64,000 bases of DNA from contig OZ024825.1 in NCBI GenBank assembly GCA_964016985.1, positions 35,990,057 to 36,054,056 on the forward strand, written 5' to 3'. This document shows, one piece after another, positions 10,354 through 21,780 of this stretch. Numbering within the stretch: position 1 is the first letter of the stretch; the number at the start of each line of letters is the position of its first letter. Position numbers and translations under genes: made by a program. A model generated the notes under the pieces. It was not told the DNA's origin. It did not search any database and saw only the letters and a list, made by a program, of their open reading frames with translations. This DNA is from Anodontia alba (Eukaryota > Mollusca > Bivalvia > Lucinida > Lucinidae).

Positions 10354-10660
10354 TGTAATACATTTTCCTGGAGAAATTAGAGGAAGAAACATAGTTACTT
10401 GGATACCCTTCTTATGCATAGTGTACGTGAATCTTGATTACAGTAAATGTCCTATAGTTTTGAACACTTCATTCCATACGTTTTGGCCTCTTTAGTTCTT
10501 AAAATACTTAATGAAATGTCAAACAGTGTAGACCCTGATCAGACTGCAGTCTGATCTGGGTCTGCACTGTTTACATGTCATTTTGTCAGACACTTTGGTG
10601 TATGAAATTTTAGGACAATTACCATAGGCTCGGTGGATGATCAGATTTAATTGGGTCTGT

Positions 10661-10736
10661 CCCAGCTAGCATTCTGTTTAAGTCTATAGTGGGCCATTAT
10701 CGGCCCACTATAGATTTATAAAAAATGCTTACTGGG
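10661..10736. mobile_element. Short palindromic element, CCCAGCTAGCATT ends
   Basis: A 76-bp element with CCCAGCTAGCATTCTGTTTA at the left and an inverse-like AATGCTTACTGGGG at the right. The central palindrome is TATAGTGGGCCATTATCGGC. Related copies at 23547-23676 and 57577-57652 share the termini and the GGCCGTTATCGG-type centre. Confidence 0.6.
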
Positions 10737-10930
10737 GTGCAATTTGCATTTGCCATTGATTCAATTGTTTTATCTTGAAGGATGGTTTATTTTGTGTTTT
10801 ATGTGGGTTTTATCTGAGAGATGAATGTTAATTGGAATAATTGTTTATATTCTGAGAAGTCGATCTGTGTATTTTGAGAAAGTAATTCATGTGGTTGTGA
10901 TTTGTTGCAGTCAAATTATACATTTATATT

Positions 10931-11148
10931 TACCATAATAATCCTAAGTATTGGGACACACAGGCCTGAACAAACAGTGTAGACCCAGATCAGATGCTGC
11001 AGAATGCAACATCTGATCAGGATCTACACTGTTTGCTATTCATCTGGCATTTTGTTGACACATCAACAGGTAGCAAACTGGACGTTCAACTATTAGAACA
11101 AGTATGGTGAGGGGATAGGATGTCCCAATGTTTAGGGTTAATACAGTA
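10931..11148. repeat. Solitary hairpin element, TAATCCTAAGTATTGGGACA ends
   Basis: Starts TACCATAATAATCCTAAG and ends with the inverse (ATGTTTAGGGTTAATACAG). The hairpin core AACAGTGTAGACCCAGATCA with its inverse is in the left half. It is the best preserved single copy of the unit tandemly amplified at 4.08-5.28 kb, and it shows that the unit has its own inverted ends. Confidence 0.7.
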
Positions 11149-11242
11149 TACATGTTTATAACAGACAACAGTTTAGGGTAAAAGCTTTACATTTTCTTTT
11201 GTTTTATATATTTACCTTGAAAAAAAAAAAAAAAAAAAAGTA

Positions 11243-11467
11243 GGCCCAGTTGTTCAAAACATTGTTAGCTTTACGAGCTCATTAGTGGTCAAAATGTTAA
11301 CTAACTGTTCTAGTGAGTACAATATCTAATTCACCAGGTATTTGTGCTGAGAAAATGTGAGCTACTCACATTTTTTCAGCAAATATATTAGCGTATTTGC
11401 CATATTTAATGATCAAAGTTTAAACGATACAGTAATTAACAACATCGTTAGTTTTGAACAACTGGGC
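11243..11467. mobile_element. Palindromic MITE, GGCCCAGTTGTTCAAA ends (copy 2)
   Basis: Ends GGCCCAGTTGTTCAAAAC and the inverse at 11450-11467. A poly-A run precedes it (11220-11239). Inner arms match the AATGTGAGTAGC-type sequence of the other copies. Confidence 0.7.
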
Positions 11468-11486
11468 CTTCATGATGAAATGAGCC

Positions 11487-11713
11487 CCAACATGAGAAAA
11501 TATACCTTCAGATATGTATGCCCAGCAAAGATGCAGATCAGCCTGCATATTCATGCAATCTGATCAGAATCTTCTCTGGGTGCATTTTGGATAGCCAAGG
11601 CGGCTAACTTTCTTCATGGGGACAATAAAGATTGATCAGACTGCGTGGATGCCCAGGCTGATTTCAGTCTTCATTGGGCGCACATGCCCAAAGGTACGTT
11701 TTCTTACATTGCA
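11487..11713. repeat. Palindromic repeat, ACCTTCTGACATGTGCGCCC type (copy 1)
   Basis: Left AGAAAATATACCTTCAGA and right AAAGGTACGTTTTCTTA are inverse ends. Inner segments GATCAGCCTG and CTGATCAG alternate. Further copies are at 15183-15381, 16212-16330 (partial), 24645-24834, 28201-28314, 61957-62158 and 62247-62435. Confidence 0.6.
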
Positions 11714-11747
11714 ACTCTAATAACAGGTCTAATAATTTGAAATTTAC

Positions 11748-11988
11748 CAGGTTCAGTTGTTCAAAACAAACATTGTTAGTTAATGTATCATTAAACTTTT
11801 GATCATTAAATATGGCATATACGCTAATATTTTTGCTGAAAAATGTGAGTAGCTTTTGCATTTGCAAAAGCTACTCACATTTTTTCAGCAAAAATGCCTG
11901 TGAATTAGATATTACACTTACTAAAACAGTTAACATTTTGACCACTAAAGAGTTCGTTAAACTAACAATGCTTTGAACAACTGGGCCC
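11748..11988. mobile_element. Palindromic MITE, CCCAGTTGTTCAAA ends (copy 3)
   Basis: The central perfect palindrome TGAGTAGCTTTTGCATTTGC and its inverse makes most of the element a hairpin. The right end is TTGAACAACTGGGCCC; the left end is slightly decayed. Confidence 0.7.
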
Positions 11989-12203
11989 AGGTTGGATATA
12001 TTGGTTTTGATTTTTTTCCACAAGAAAAAGTGGCATGTGCAAACAGTGAAGCCAGTGCACCTAGGTAATCTGGTTAGGACCTTCACCTGTCTGCTTACAG
12101 AATTATAGGATGGTATAGTATCTTGATGAAGTAGTGAGACATAGCTCAGATTTCATAGATGCACAGACTGATCAAGTCTAAGTCACTGTTAGTGTATGCA
12201 GAA

Positions 12204-12400
12204 GCATCCGGGTGGCCGAATGATTAGTGCTCCCGACTTGGTTGATCACAAGGTCATGGGCTCAAATCCCGCTAGAGGCAAAATTCATCTCATGACTGCA
12301 TGGTGCTTCATTGCACAGAGCTTTTCATTACTATGCTTCTGTAGTCTGGAAATGACTTAAAATAATATTGAAAGGGACCCAAAACACCAAATCATCATCT
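12204..12400 (+). mobile_element. tRNA-derived SINE, family 3
   Basis: tRNA-like head with A-box GGTGGCCGAATGATTAGTGC and B-box GGTCATGGGCTCAAATCCC. The body (CATTGCACAGAGCTTTTCAT, then TTGAAAGGGAC) is shared with 59236-59402. No intact tRNA fold is claimed. Confidence 0.7.
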
Positions 12401-12617
12401 CAAAATGTATGTGTTCAGAATCAGGGCGGTGTTGTATACAATTTGCCTAAATATCAAGATTGTTTTTCTACTGGCTACTGATGGGCTTATGCTGTGCTGC
12501 GTATATTTAGATCATAGACACTGGCAGAAATTCTGACATATTTGCCTGGGTCTGATTAGGTTATAAACAGTTAAGCAGTGAAAAACAGAAAAGTTTTGAG
12601 AAGGCATGCATGTACAG

Positions 12618-13256
12618 CATATACCGGAAGTATTCGGACAGACGGGCCAGAACAAACAATGGAGAATCAGATCAGATGCCACAGAATAGGTCTACACTGT
12701 TTGCCATTCATTCAACAGGTTTTAGACACAAAAAAATGACTCAAAAATAGTAGGAAAATTGACATCCAAATTTTAGGACAAGTATGGTTAGGAGTTAGGT
12801 TTCCATATATTTAGGGTAAATATGGAACATATCCATGCTGTCTGAATATAGCCACCACAGTTTTGCATGCACAATAGTCTGATCTTATAGGGTACATATA
12901 TGCACATAAATATAAACCCATGATAAAAATGTGGTATTAGCTGCATAACTCCAGATAAGACAACCTTTTCATCCAAAAATATTATTTTTTCTTTGAGGCA
13001 CTTCTAATGAGTACCCACAACATACATTTTTGCACATAAATAAGAAAAATACCGTAATAACCCTGAGTATTGGGACAGATAGGCCTTTGCAAACAGAGAA
13101 GACCAGATCAGATGCCGCAGAATATGGCATCTCATCCGGGTCTACACTGTTTGTCATACTTACAGCAATATTTTAGACACATCAACGGGTAGTAGAATGG
13201 AATATTTCAGATTTTAGGACAAGTAGATAAGGTGTCCAAATACTTAGGGTAAGTAC
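12618..13256. repeat. Two further hairpin elements of the CCTAAGTATTGGGACAG type
   Basis: Copies at about 12618-12822 and 13050-13256 carry the hairpin core; the second has clear inverse ends (TACCGTAATAACCCTGAG and ACTTAGGGTAAGTACC). A fragment of the TACCCACAACAT hairpin repeat lies between them at 12945-13045. Confidence 0.6.
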
Positions 13257-13367
13257 CAAGTAGAGCTTGGTCAAGGTGTATACCTTATTCCTTTGTGAAG
13301 ATATACCTGTCAGTACTCATTAGAATTGCACAGATGGCACAAGTCTGTTGGATCATGAAGTTTTGAT

Positions 13368-13522
13368 TAAAAAAAACAAAAAACAACTTCAACAAAAATC
13401 ATAAACAACACAACAAAAAATAAATAAATAAAAAGACGAAAAACAAATGTGTTGTAATAGAAAAAACAACAACAAACAAACAAAAATTAACAACACAAAA
13501 CAAAAAAACAACAAAAAGACAT
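13368..13522. repeat. A-rich low-complexity tract
   Basis: Mostly A with interspersed C (AACAA-type motifs) for about 150 bp. No gene. Confidence 0.9.
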
Positions 13523-13635
13523 AATAGCTGGAGTTATGTATATAGATTGTCCAGAACTGTGTTTATAACAAAGTGATATTGTCCATGTTTGAGCTGTGCA
13601 GACAGTAGACCAGACCAAGCCTTTATTATACAATA

Positions 13636-13967
13636 CAGTTGACTCTCGTTATCTCGACCTCGCTTATCTCGAATAACCGCTTATCTCGAAGTGAAAATCT
13701 GGTCCCTGCTTAAAAATGAAAATCTAATAACAGGTAACAAAATATTGTGGAAAAGAGGAGAAATTGCTCCTAAGGAGCAATTTTTCCTCTTTTCCACAAT
13801 ATTTTCAACATATGTTTAACTTCAAGAGTCCAATTACATATACATTTGTTAAATGCGGTTGTTCGATTTATTTTTTCCTCAAGTCTGCAAATCTGATATG
13901 TCAAAGTACGGATATCTCGAAGTATTTTTGAGAGTCCCTTGGAGTTCGAGATAACGAGAGTCGACTG
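13636..13967. mobile_element. TA-flanked MITE with CAGTCGACTCTCGTTATCTC ends
   Basis: TA lies at 13634-13635 and 13968-13969. The left end CAGTTGACTCTCGTTATCTC and the right end inverted, CAGTCGACTCTCGTTATCTC, differ once. Internal CTTATCTCGA repeats follow the left end, as in pogo/Tigger-type termini. A strong palindrome (ATTGTGGAAAAGAGGAGAAA and inverse, about 13740-13802) fills the middle. Only one end of a relative is present at 51804. Confidence 0.75.
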
Positions 13968-14260
13968 TATTTTACCTCTTCACCGATACTGTCTCACATG
14001 AGCTTTGGCTTGGGAAAAGTTGGTAGCCTGTTCATAGCTTAACTGAAGTCCAACAGTACTGGGACAATATGACTGATTTAGTTAATATTGGCATCCACAA
14101 TATCAGGCTGCATTAATTGTTGAAGTTACTTTTATGAGAGCTTCATGTTTCTTGGAACAAATAAACAACACTGTGCGGTGCTTGTTAATTTTGAGATTGA
14201 CAGTAAGCCCTTTGTTTAAGGTGCAGTCATTCAGAACCTGTGAAAAGAATAAAGAGACAT

Positions 14261-14449
14261 ACTGAAATAATCCTAAGTAGTGGGACAGACAAGCCTTAGC
14301 ATACAGTGCAGACCCAGATCAGTAATTTTGTGGCATCTGATCAGGGTCTACACAGTATGCCACTCATCCAGAAGGATTTAGACACACTAGTAGAGGACAA
14401 ATTTGGTAAGGAGTTGAAGTGTCCCATTATTTAGGGTTAATATGGTAAA
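14261..14449. repeat. Solitary hairpin element, CCTAAGTAGTGGGACAGAC start
   Basis: Starts AATAATCCTAAGTAGTGGGA and ends ATTATTTAGGGTTAATATGG. The hairpin core is diverged (CATACAGTGCAGACCCAGAT). Confidence 0.6.
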
Positions 14450-14544
14450 AGAAACAAGTCTGTTTATGTTGTGTTTCTGTTTATGTTATGTTAGATATGT
14501 TTAGTGAGCCAGCTGTGAGCTTACTGTATTTATCCTTAATATTC

Positions 14545-14756
14545 CAACATCCCACTGAAGACTGGAGACCATTTAACAGGCAAACAGTGCAGACCCAGAT
14601 CAGACACTGCAGAATGTGGCATCTGATCAGGATCTCCACTGTTTGCAAATAGTTCAACCATTTTTCTTTAGGAATATCTATGTCATATAGCCTGACATAC
14701 CTAAAATAAAAAATGGACTCTTCCAATATATAGTGTGGGAGTCTTTAATGGGTTAA
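14545..14756. mobile_element. TTAA-type MITE, CCCAT family (decayed copy)
   Basis: The right border TTTAATGGGTTAA and the inner body (TGGACTCTTCCAATATATAG) match the better copies at 28321, 51320 and 61365. The left end is not recognisable. The hairpin core is present at 14580-14648. Confidence 0.55.
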
Positions 14757-15182
14757 TTGTTACTATATGTGTTGTAAAATTTGAAACAAAACATTGTACT
14801 GCCTGTTGCTATGTCTGAAAACTGCTGGCCGTGTGTTAGACAATGTAGACCCTGATCAGACACCAGTTTCTGCTGTACCTGATCTGGGTCAACACTGTTC
14901 TGTTTGGCCCATCTGTTTAAATAAGGTACCATAAATAAGGTACTTATATTTGAGTCTCAGTTCTGGAATTGTGTCTGCAGGATTGTTTACACATCTACCT
15001 CATGTACTTGTTGTGAAATGAGATTGTTACATACTTCAATAAGGAGTGGATTTTGTTATGTTCTACCAGTTGTTAGAATTACTATGATTTTATTAGTTTT
15101 ATTCACTGTTGCATGTATTCACAGGGTAACAGTACAAATCAAAATTTTCAATTACATTGCTTGTATAAATGAGCTGCTACGT

Positions 15183-15381
15183 GGGAAAACATACCTTCTG
15201 ACATGTGCGCCCAACAAAGACTCAGATCAGCATCCATGCAGTCTGATCAGAACGTTTTTTTGTCCGCATGAGGAAACTTTGCTATCCAAAATGTGCCTAG
15301 TGAAGATTCTGATCAGACAATGCGAATATGAATCTTTGCTGGGTTCACATGTCCGAAGGTATGTTTTTTGACATTGCAGCT
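15183..15381. repeat. Palindromic repeat, ACCTTCTGACATGTGCGCCC type (copy 2)
   Basis: Ends GGGAAAACATACCTTCTGAC and the inverse ATGTCCGAAGGTATGTTTTT. The middle contains GATCAGCATCCATGCAGTCT and CTGATCAG. Same family as 11487. Confidence 0.65.
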
Positions 15382-15453
15382 CAAATGTATATATTTGACA
15401 TATCAACTTCATGTTGAGCTGTTGTTGTAATAGAATACATGTATAATTTGTCA

Positions 15454-15694
15454 GGGCCCATTTGTCCAAAGCATTAGCTTAAAGAGCTTGTTAGTGATCA
15501 CAATGTTAACTTTTCTAGTAAGTACAATATCTAATTCACACATATTTTTGCTGAAAAAATGTGAGTTGATTTTGCAAATGCAAAAGCTACTCACATTTTT
15601 TCAGCAAAAATATTAGCATAAATTGCCATATTTAATGATCAAAGTTTTAACGATACGTTAACTAACGACATCGTTATTTTGAACAACTTGGCCC
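15454..15694. mobile_element. Palindromic MITE, CCCAGTTGTTCAAA ends (copy 4)
   Basis: Left GGGCCCATTTGTCCAAAGC, right TTTGAACAACTTGGCCC. The central arms TGTGAGTTGATTTTGCAAAT and TGCAAAAGCTACTCACA pair. Confidence 0.7.
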
Positions 15695-15867
15695 AGGTAT
15701 ATATACACATGTTCAGCCTCTCCAGAGAAGCTACTTTATATCACTTCATGTGCTCTATTTTCATGGTACTTTAAAACATGTAAATGAAGTAATTTCCTCT
15801 TTTGTTATCAAAGCAGTTTTTTTTTTTTTTGCAAACTACCTTATTGTCTCAAGATATAGAAAGTGGG

Positions 15868-16168
15868 GTCTCACCTACAGTGTTCTCATGAAACGTTACA
15901 CTCCTACAGTGTTCTCCAGTATTCTCATGAAACGTTACACTCCTACAGTGTTGTCATGAAACATTTCACTCCTACAGTGTTCTTATGAAGTTTTACACTT
16001 CTACAGTGTTCTCATGAAACTGCATCCTACTGTGATCTCATGAAGTTGTACACTGCTATAGTGTTCTCATGAAACTTACACTCCTACAGTTTTCATATGA
16101 AATTGTACACTCCTACAGTGTTCTCATGGAACTTTACATTCCTACAGTGTTCTCATGAAACTTTACAC
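15868..16168. repeat. Minisatellite, about 30-bp unit (CTCATGAAACTTTACACTCC)
   Basis: About ten units of a roughly 30-bp sequence built on TTCTCATGAAACGTTACACT followed by CCTACAGTG. Units differ by small indels, so no frame is kept across the array. Confidence 0.85.
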
Positions 16169-16319
16169 TGTCAATAGAATGTGAAGATACCATTATTGCA
16201 GCAGGGTTAACATTTGAGCCACAACATGAGAAAGCATTTCTTATGACATGTGTGCCCAACAAAGACTCACAATTAGTCTGTGTATCCTTGGATATCCAAA
16301 ATGTGCCCGGGGAAGATTC

Positions 16320-16722
16320 TGATCAGATTACATGAATAAAAGCTTTGATAATAACTTCCACACTTAACAACATGAATGAAAGCTTTGATGATAAAATTTC
16401 ACTCTTAACAACATGAATAAAAGTTATGATGATAACTTCCGCACTTAACAACATGAATAAAAACTTTGATGATAACAATAAAAGCTTTGATGATATTATT
16501 TCACTCTTAACAAAATGAATAAAAACTTTGATGATAAATTTTACACTTAACAACATAGTCAAAAGTTTTGATGATAAAATTTCACTCTTAACAACATGAA
16601 TAAAAGCTTAGCTATAAAATTTCACTTAAGAACATAACCAGAAGCTTTGACAAAATGTCACACTTAACAACAAGAATAAAAGCTTTGATGATAAAATTTC
16701 ACACTTAATAACATGGATAGTA
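16320..16722. repeat. Minisatellite, about 40-bp unit (AACATGAATAAAAGCTTTGA)
   Basis: About ten units containing CATGAATAAAAGCTTTGATG followed by ATAAAATTTCACTCTTAACA, with unit-length variation. It follows the 30-bp array after about 150 bp of unrelated DNA. Confidence 0.85.
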
Positions 16723-17216
16723 ACACCTGAAGATGAACATATTGCATCTTGGCCATGCTCTAATCATAATTTCAGGAGTTATTGACCTTTGTCTAAAATT
16801 TGGAACTTGTGCAAAAATGTGGCCTCAACCTCGCATGTTTTTTTTTTTTTTTTTTTTTAAATTTTACAATATGGAACTTACTTCATATTTGGATACAATA
16901 AATGTCCTAAAATTTCATACACCAAAGTTTCTGACAAATTGGCATATGAAAACAGTGGAGACCCAGATCAGACTGCTCCTGATTAGGGTCTACACTGTTT
17001 GCCATTCCACTAAGTATTTTAAGGAACAACTGCATAAAAATAAAAAAAAATAGGCCAAGTATGGAATAAAGCATTCAAAATTTTAGGACATTTACCTATC
17101 ATTGAACCCTTATTCACAATTAAGCTTCAATAAATCCAAAATAGAATAATAAACCAATAATTTGACAACTCAGCCTGTCAAATTTTACCATTCCACCTTT
17201 CAAAGCTGATAAACCC

Positions 17217-17825
17217 TTAAAGGCTCTATATTCCTCAAAAATAGACATTTTTTATATAAGAAAGGTTTATTAAATTGATATATGGTATTAATACGATGAT
17301 AAAATGTGGCATCTGACAGCCTGTAAAATTTCAGTGAGATTCCGTTTTTTAACTGGATCAAAAATGACATTACGAAAACACGCCTGTTCAAATATACTGA
17401 AAATTTTACCACCAAAAAATGAAAATTTTCAGCCTATATATGGATAAAAAATTCTGATATTTTTCCTATTTCTGCTCAAAACATAGATTGTGGGTACTCG
17501 TTAGAACCGCCTCGGCGAGGCAGTTCTAACGAGTACCCACAATCTATGTTTTCGAGCAAAAATAAGGAAAATAATGTATACCCCTCTAAACCCCAGTTTT
17601 ACTATATAAAAGTGGGGTTTAAGAGGGTCAAAATTATATAGGTGTGTTTTCGTGATGAAATGATTTTTTATCATATCTCTGAATTAATGTTGCCAACGTT
17701 AATGTTGTTAATTCAGAGATACGATAAAAATCGTTTTATTTTTGATCACGTTCAAGAACGAGATACAAACTAAAATTTTACAAGCTTTCAGGTGCCACAT
17801 TTTACGATCATATATCAGTTTATTA
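17217..17825. mobile_element. AT-rich palindromic element interrupted by a second palindrome
   Basis: The outer element has the same sequence as 25331-25696 (TAAAGGCTCTATATTCCTCA start, AATTAATGTTGCCAACGTTA centre). It is interrupted at 17368-17657 by an element with CATTACGAAAACACGCC ends. The uninterrupted copy at 25331 shows the empty site (AAAAATGAAATGATTTTTTT), so the inner element inserted later. Confidence 0.75.
17368..17657. mobile_element. Palindromic MITE, CATTACGAAAACACGCCT ends (nested)
   Basis: Left CATTACGAAAACACGCCTG, right GGTGTGTTTTCGTGATG. The centre is a near-perfect hairpin, GATTGTGGGTACTCGTTAGA / GCCTCGGCGAGGC / inverse. A segment with CCCAGTTTTACTATATAAAA lies in the right half. 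Other copies: 42771, 52776, 58164; shortened: 18952 and 22854. Confidence 0.8.
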
Positions 17826-18184
17826 AAGGCTCCTTATTCCTCAAAAATAGACATTTTCTATCCAAGAAATGTTTAACAAATTGACATACAGTATTAAGAA
17901 GACCATAAAATGTGGCATCTGAAGGCCTGTAAAATTTCAGTAAGTCTCTCGTTTTTGAACTGGGCCAAAAATAAAATTATTTTTATCAGATCTCTGAATT
18001 AATGTTGGCAACATTAATTCAGAGATACGATAAAAAATCATTTCATGTCAAGAACGAGAGACTAATTGAAATTTTACAGGCTGTCAGGTGCCACATTTTA
18101 TGATTGTATTAACATCTTATATCAATTTATTAAACCTTTCTTGGATATTAAAATGTCTATTTTTGAGGAATATGGAGCCTTTAA
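17826..18184. mobile_element. AT-rich palindromic element, second copy directly adjoining
   Basis: Runs from AAAGGCTCCTTATTCCTCAA through the centre TTGGCAACATTAATTCAGAG to TTTTTGAGGAATATGGAGCC. With the interrupted copy it forms a direct pair of palindromes. Confidence 0.7.
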
Positions 18185-18732
18185 ATCATTCTTGGATAAT
18201 AAAATGTCTATGTTGGAGGAATATGGATATGGTATATCAGACACCTACTGTGTAATCATAGTTACTTCTTGAGGCAGTGTGGCAGATACCATAGATGCCT
18301 AAGAATAAGGAAGTAAGTTCTTGATTGAAATGAAAATAGGATCTGTTATTTTAATTGTTTTGGAATAAATTTATTATTGACAAGATAAGGTAGATTATAA
18401 ATGAACTCAGGTTGGGTAGATTAATTATTTTTGCTTTCCTTCCTTAATATGTTTAAGGCTTGTTATTTATTTTGTTGTTTTATTTTAGACTTCGCTTATT
18501 ATACTCACATTTTGTCAGTTATCATTTTATTTTACTGAGTTTGGCAAAAGGCAAAGCTTATATCAGGCCAGTATGGCAGTATGGGTCTCTCGTCTCCTTT
18601 CAAGTTTTTCTGAGTTCATGAGGATTTTTTCTGTATTATGCACATATTTGTGTATGAAAGATATTAAAACAGCAAAGGAAACGTCACTTCTGTTTGTTTT
18701 TCTCTCTCTCAATCATTTTCATAATGTTAAAG

Positions 18733-18880
18733 GGGTATGGCTACACTGTCAGGGGAGGCAGTTTTGTCAAAATTGTTTTGCCTTTCCTCTGAGAAGATGT
18801 TTACTCTAAAAGAGAAGAATATGCACCACTGGGTGCAAATTCTTTCCTTTTAAAGTAAACTCCTTTTCAGAAGGGCCTTG
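18733..18880. repeat. Palindromic repeat with TTTACTCTAAAAGAGAAG arms
   Basis: Arms around ATGTTTACTCTAAAAGAG and AAATTCTTTCCTTTTAAAGT. Same family as 3172-3310. A truncated copy of the CATTACGAAAACA element follows at 18952-19072. Confidence 0.55.
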
Positions 18881-19072
18881 GTGTTTAGGAAAGCAACAGG
18901 AAGTCTTCCTTTTAAAATAAATAAAAATCCATGAAGTGTATCAAATCCCGTCATTACGAAAACACACCTATTCAATATTGAAAATTTTACAACCAAAAAC
19001 AGAAAATTTTCAGAGAAAAAAAACTGATATTTTTCATATATCTGCTCAAAACATAGATTGTGGGTACTCGTT

Positions 19073-20582
19073 CGTTGTATAATCTTTTAGACAACTCGAC
19101 AACCAATACCAATTACATGGTCAAACCCAATGACCTTTGGTGAATAGCAGACAGCTTTCGCACTCATGCATGCCCAGGGCCTCTTGAATCACAGCACTTG
19201 GAAGCTAGCAGCATAATTCTTTAGACTACCCACCGCCAAACACCAGTAACAGTGAGAACCAATGACCTTTGGCATACAGATGATAGCTTCCTCATATATG
19301 CACACAGAATGCTTCTTAAATCATGGCATGGAGAAGCTAGCAGTACAATCAACACAAGTTACATAGTGAGAATCAATGACCTGTAGCAAACAATTGACAG
19401 CTTTCTCATATATGCATACCCATTGTCTCGAATCACAGAACTAAAAAAGCAAGTTGTATAACCACTGAAACAATGCAACAACAAATACAGTTACAAGGCA
19501 AGAGCGAATGGCCATTGGTGAACAGCTGATAGTTTCCTAATATATGCATGTCCAATGCCTCTTGAATCACTGCACTGAGAAGCTAACAGTATAAACGTTT
19601 AGATTACACAAGAACAAATATCAGTTAAATAGTGAGAACCTCATATATGCATGCCCGATTCCTCTTGAATCACAGCTTTGAGAAGCTAGTTGTATAGACA
19701 TGTAGACAGTTACATGGTGAAAACCAGCGACCTTTGGCTAACAGCTGACAAGCTTCCTCATACTCAATGCCTCTTGAATCACAGCACTGAGAAGCTAGTA
19801 GTATAATCTTTTAGATTATCTAATAACACTACCAGTTAATGGTGAGAACCAACAACCTTTAGCAAACAGCTGACAACGTCCTCATATAAGCCTGCCCAAT
19901 ACCTCTTGAATCACAACGCTGAGAAACTAGTTGTATAAACTTTGACTACCCAATAACTAATACCAGTTGTAACAATGTGAGAACCTATGACCTTTGGTGA
20001 ATAGCTGACAGCTTCCTCATATATACGTGCCCTATGCCTCTTTGAATCGCAGCAAAGAGAAGCTAGTTGTATAACCTTTTAGACTACACAACAACTTACA
20101 CCTGATACATGGTGAGAACCAATGACCTTTGCAGACGGCAGATAGCTTCCACCTTTATACATGCCCAAAGCCTCTTGAACACAACATTGAGGAGCTAGTT
20201 GTTTTACCCTTTAGATTACACAACAACCAACAACCGTTGCATGGCGAGAACCAATGACCGACCGCTTCCGCATATTTACTTGTCCAATGCCTCTTGAATC
20301 ACAACATTGAGAAACTAGTTGTTTTATCCTTTAGACTACCCAACAACCGTTGCATGGTGAGAACCAATGACCTTTGGTGAACAGCCGACAGCTTCCGCAT
20401 ATTTACTTATCCAATGCCTCTTGAATCACAACACTGAAAAGCTAGATGTGTAACCTTTCTGACCACCCAACAACCAACACCCATTACATTGTGAGAACCA
20501 ATGAACTCTGGTGAACAGCAGACAGCTTCCTCATGCATACACGTCCAATGCTTTTTGAATCACTGCAATTAGGAGCTGGGTG
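19073..20582. repeat. Tandem array, about 11-12 units of 100-140 bp
   Basis: Each unit contains GTGAGAACCAATGACCTTTG, an AGCTGACAGCTTCCTCATAT segment, TGCCTCTTGAATCACAGCAC and GAGAAGCTAGTTGTATAACC. Unit starts fall near 19249, 19356, 19497, 19632, 19730, 19850, 19975, 20112, 20245, 20357 and 20490. Variable unit length and many substitutions indicate an old array. It begins exactly where a truncated CATTACGAAAACA element ends. Confidence 0.85.
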
Positions 20583-20607
20583 GATGCCGTCGAATTACGG
20601 ACTTTGG

Positions 20608-20844
20608 TTAACCCTTAAAGCGCCAATCACAACTACAGCAGGCGACACTCTTTACGTTTTTTTATTGATCAGAGAAAATTAGTCTTGACATTTCATGTGA
20701 ATCGTCTGCTAAGCGGAGGAGTCACATGAAATGGCAATATTAAAAGGATTCACATGAAATGTCAATACATTTTCTCTGAAAACTAAAAAAAAAAAATCAA
20801 AAGTTTAGAATGCCATCTGCTATAAATGTTGCTTTAAGAGTTAA
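20608..20844. mobile_element. TTAA-flanked MITE with CCCTTAAAGCGCC ends
   Basis: TTAA borders, left CCCTTAAAGCGCCAATCAC, right inverted CTCTTAAAGCAACATT. The inner palindrome is CATTTCATGTGAATCGTCTG / CACATGAAATG. It resembles the 6626-6868 element in its ends but lacks the GTAGACCCAGATC core. Confidence 0.6.
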
Positions 20845-21645
20845 TTTCTGGCAATGGTTATTGAATTGTCTAAAGAGACACAACTACTTAAGACTTACAT
20901 TAGACTGCTCCACATGACCTCGTACAACTCCAGTAAATTTGTCGAACTGTAGAGCAGTCCTCGTACATGGCAGTTTTCGTAATTAAGGTATTTCCCCTAT
21001 GATTGTCAATGTAATTAGCTTCCGATCTCAGCCTTTCCTGCTTTTGACTTATAAAGTTGGGGTGCTGGTTGCGTTCAAGCTGAGTACAAAGGTAGTGTTT
21101 AACGATTTAGGAATTAAATAAATAGTGATTTGTGAATGGAAAAACAGCTATATATAATAAATAGCTATTCTTGAAATAAAAATAATAAAGATATGTTCTT
21201 GTTAATATGTATGCTTATGCATGCAGTTGCGCATGTGTCTTCTCTTTCACTTCTTTGTATGCACCTGCTTATGCATAAATATTTAGCCTGTAAGTATATT
21301 TCTATTCTTCATCTGAAACGGTCCCTCCTACAGATACACATGCATGAACTACACGTCACACATCTCCACACACATACACTTATATATTCATATCTACGAG
21401 GTGATCACAATGCAGGAAGGATCAACTAAAACCAACAATAAGATAGTGAACAGGACAAAACATGAAAACCTAGAAATGTATCCAAAGGACTTGGATGCCT
21501 CCGCTTGAAAAACTTAAACGCAAATTGCTAAAGCCTAAAAACTTAAACGCAAATTTGCTAACGCCATCCGTACGCGGATGGAGAGAGACGGACGGTGGTA
21601 ACACTATATGCCCTTTCCACCATCTTTCGAATGGTATGCGTGTGT
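20845..21645. other. Intergenic, no gene seen
   Basis: No supported gene. Short frames at 21193-21429 and 21495-21806 have no family features and overlap others on both strands. Confidence 0.5.
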
Positions 21646-21649
21646 GTAC

Positions 21650-21679
21650 GGGGTGGGGGGGGGGGGGGGGTGGGGGGGG
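21650..21679 (+). repeat. G-rich tract
   Basis: A 30-bp stretch that is G except for two T residues. It could form a G-quadruplex on the + strand. Confidence 0.9.
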
Positions 21680-21780
21680 CATAAAAAGCTGCTTCAAATC
21701 TCTGAGCAGCCAGAATGCCACACGAAGAACAAACAACACCAGAAGCACTGCAACAGAACGGCCAGTGGTAAAAACTACTG

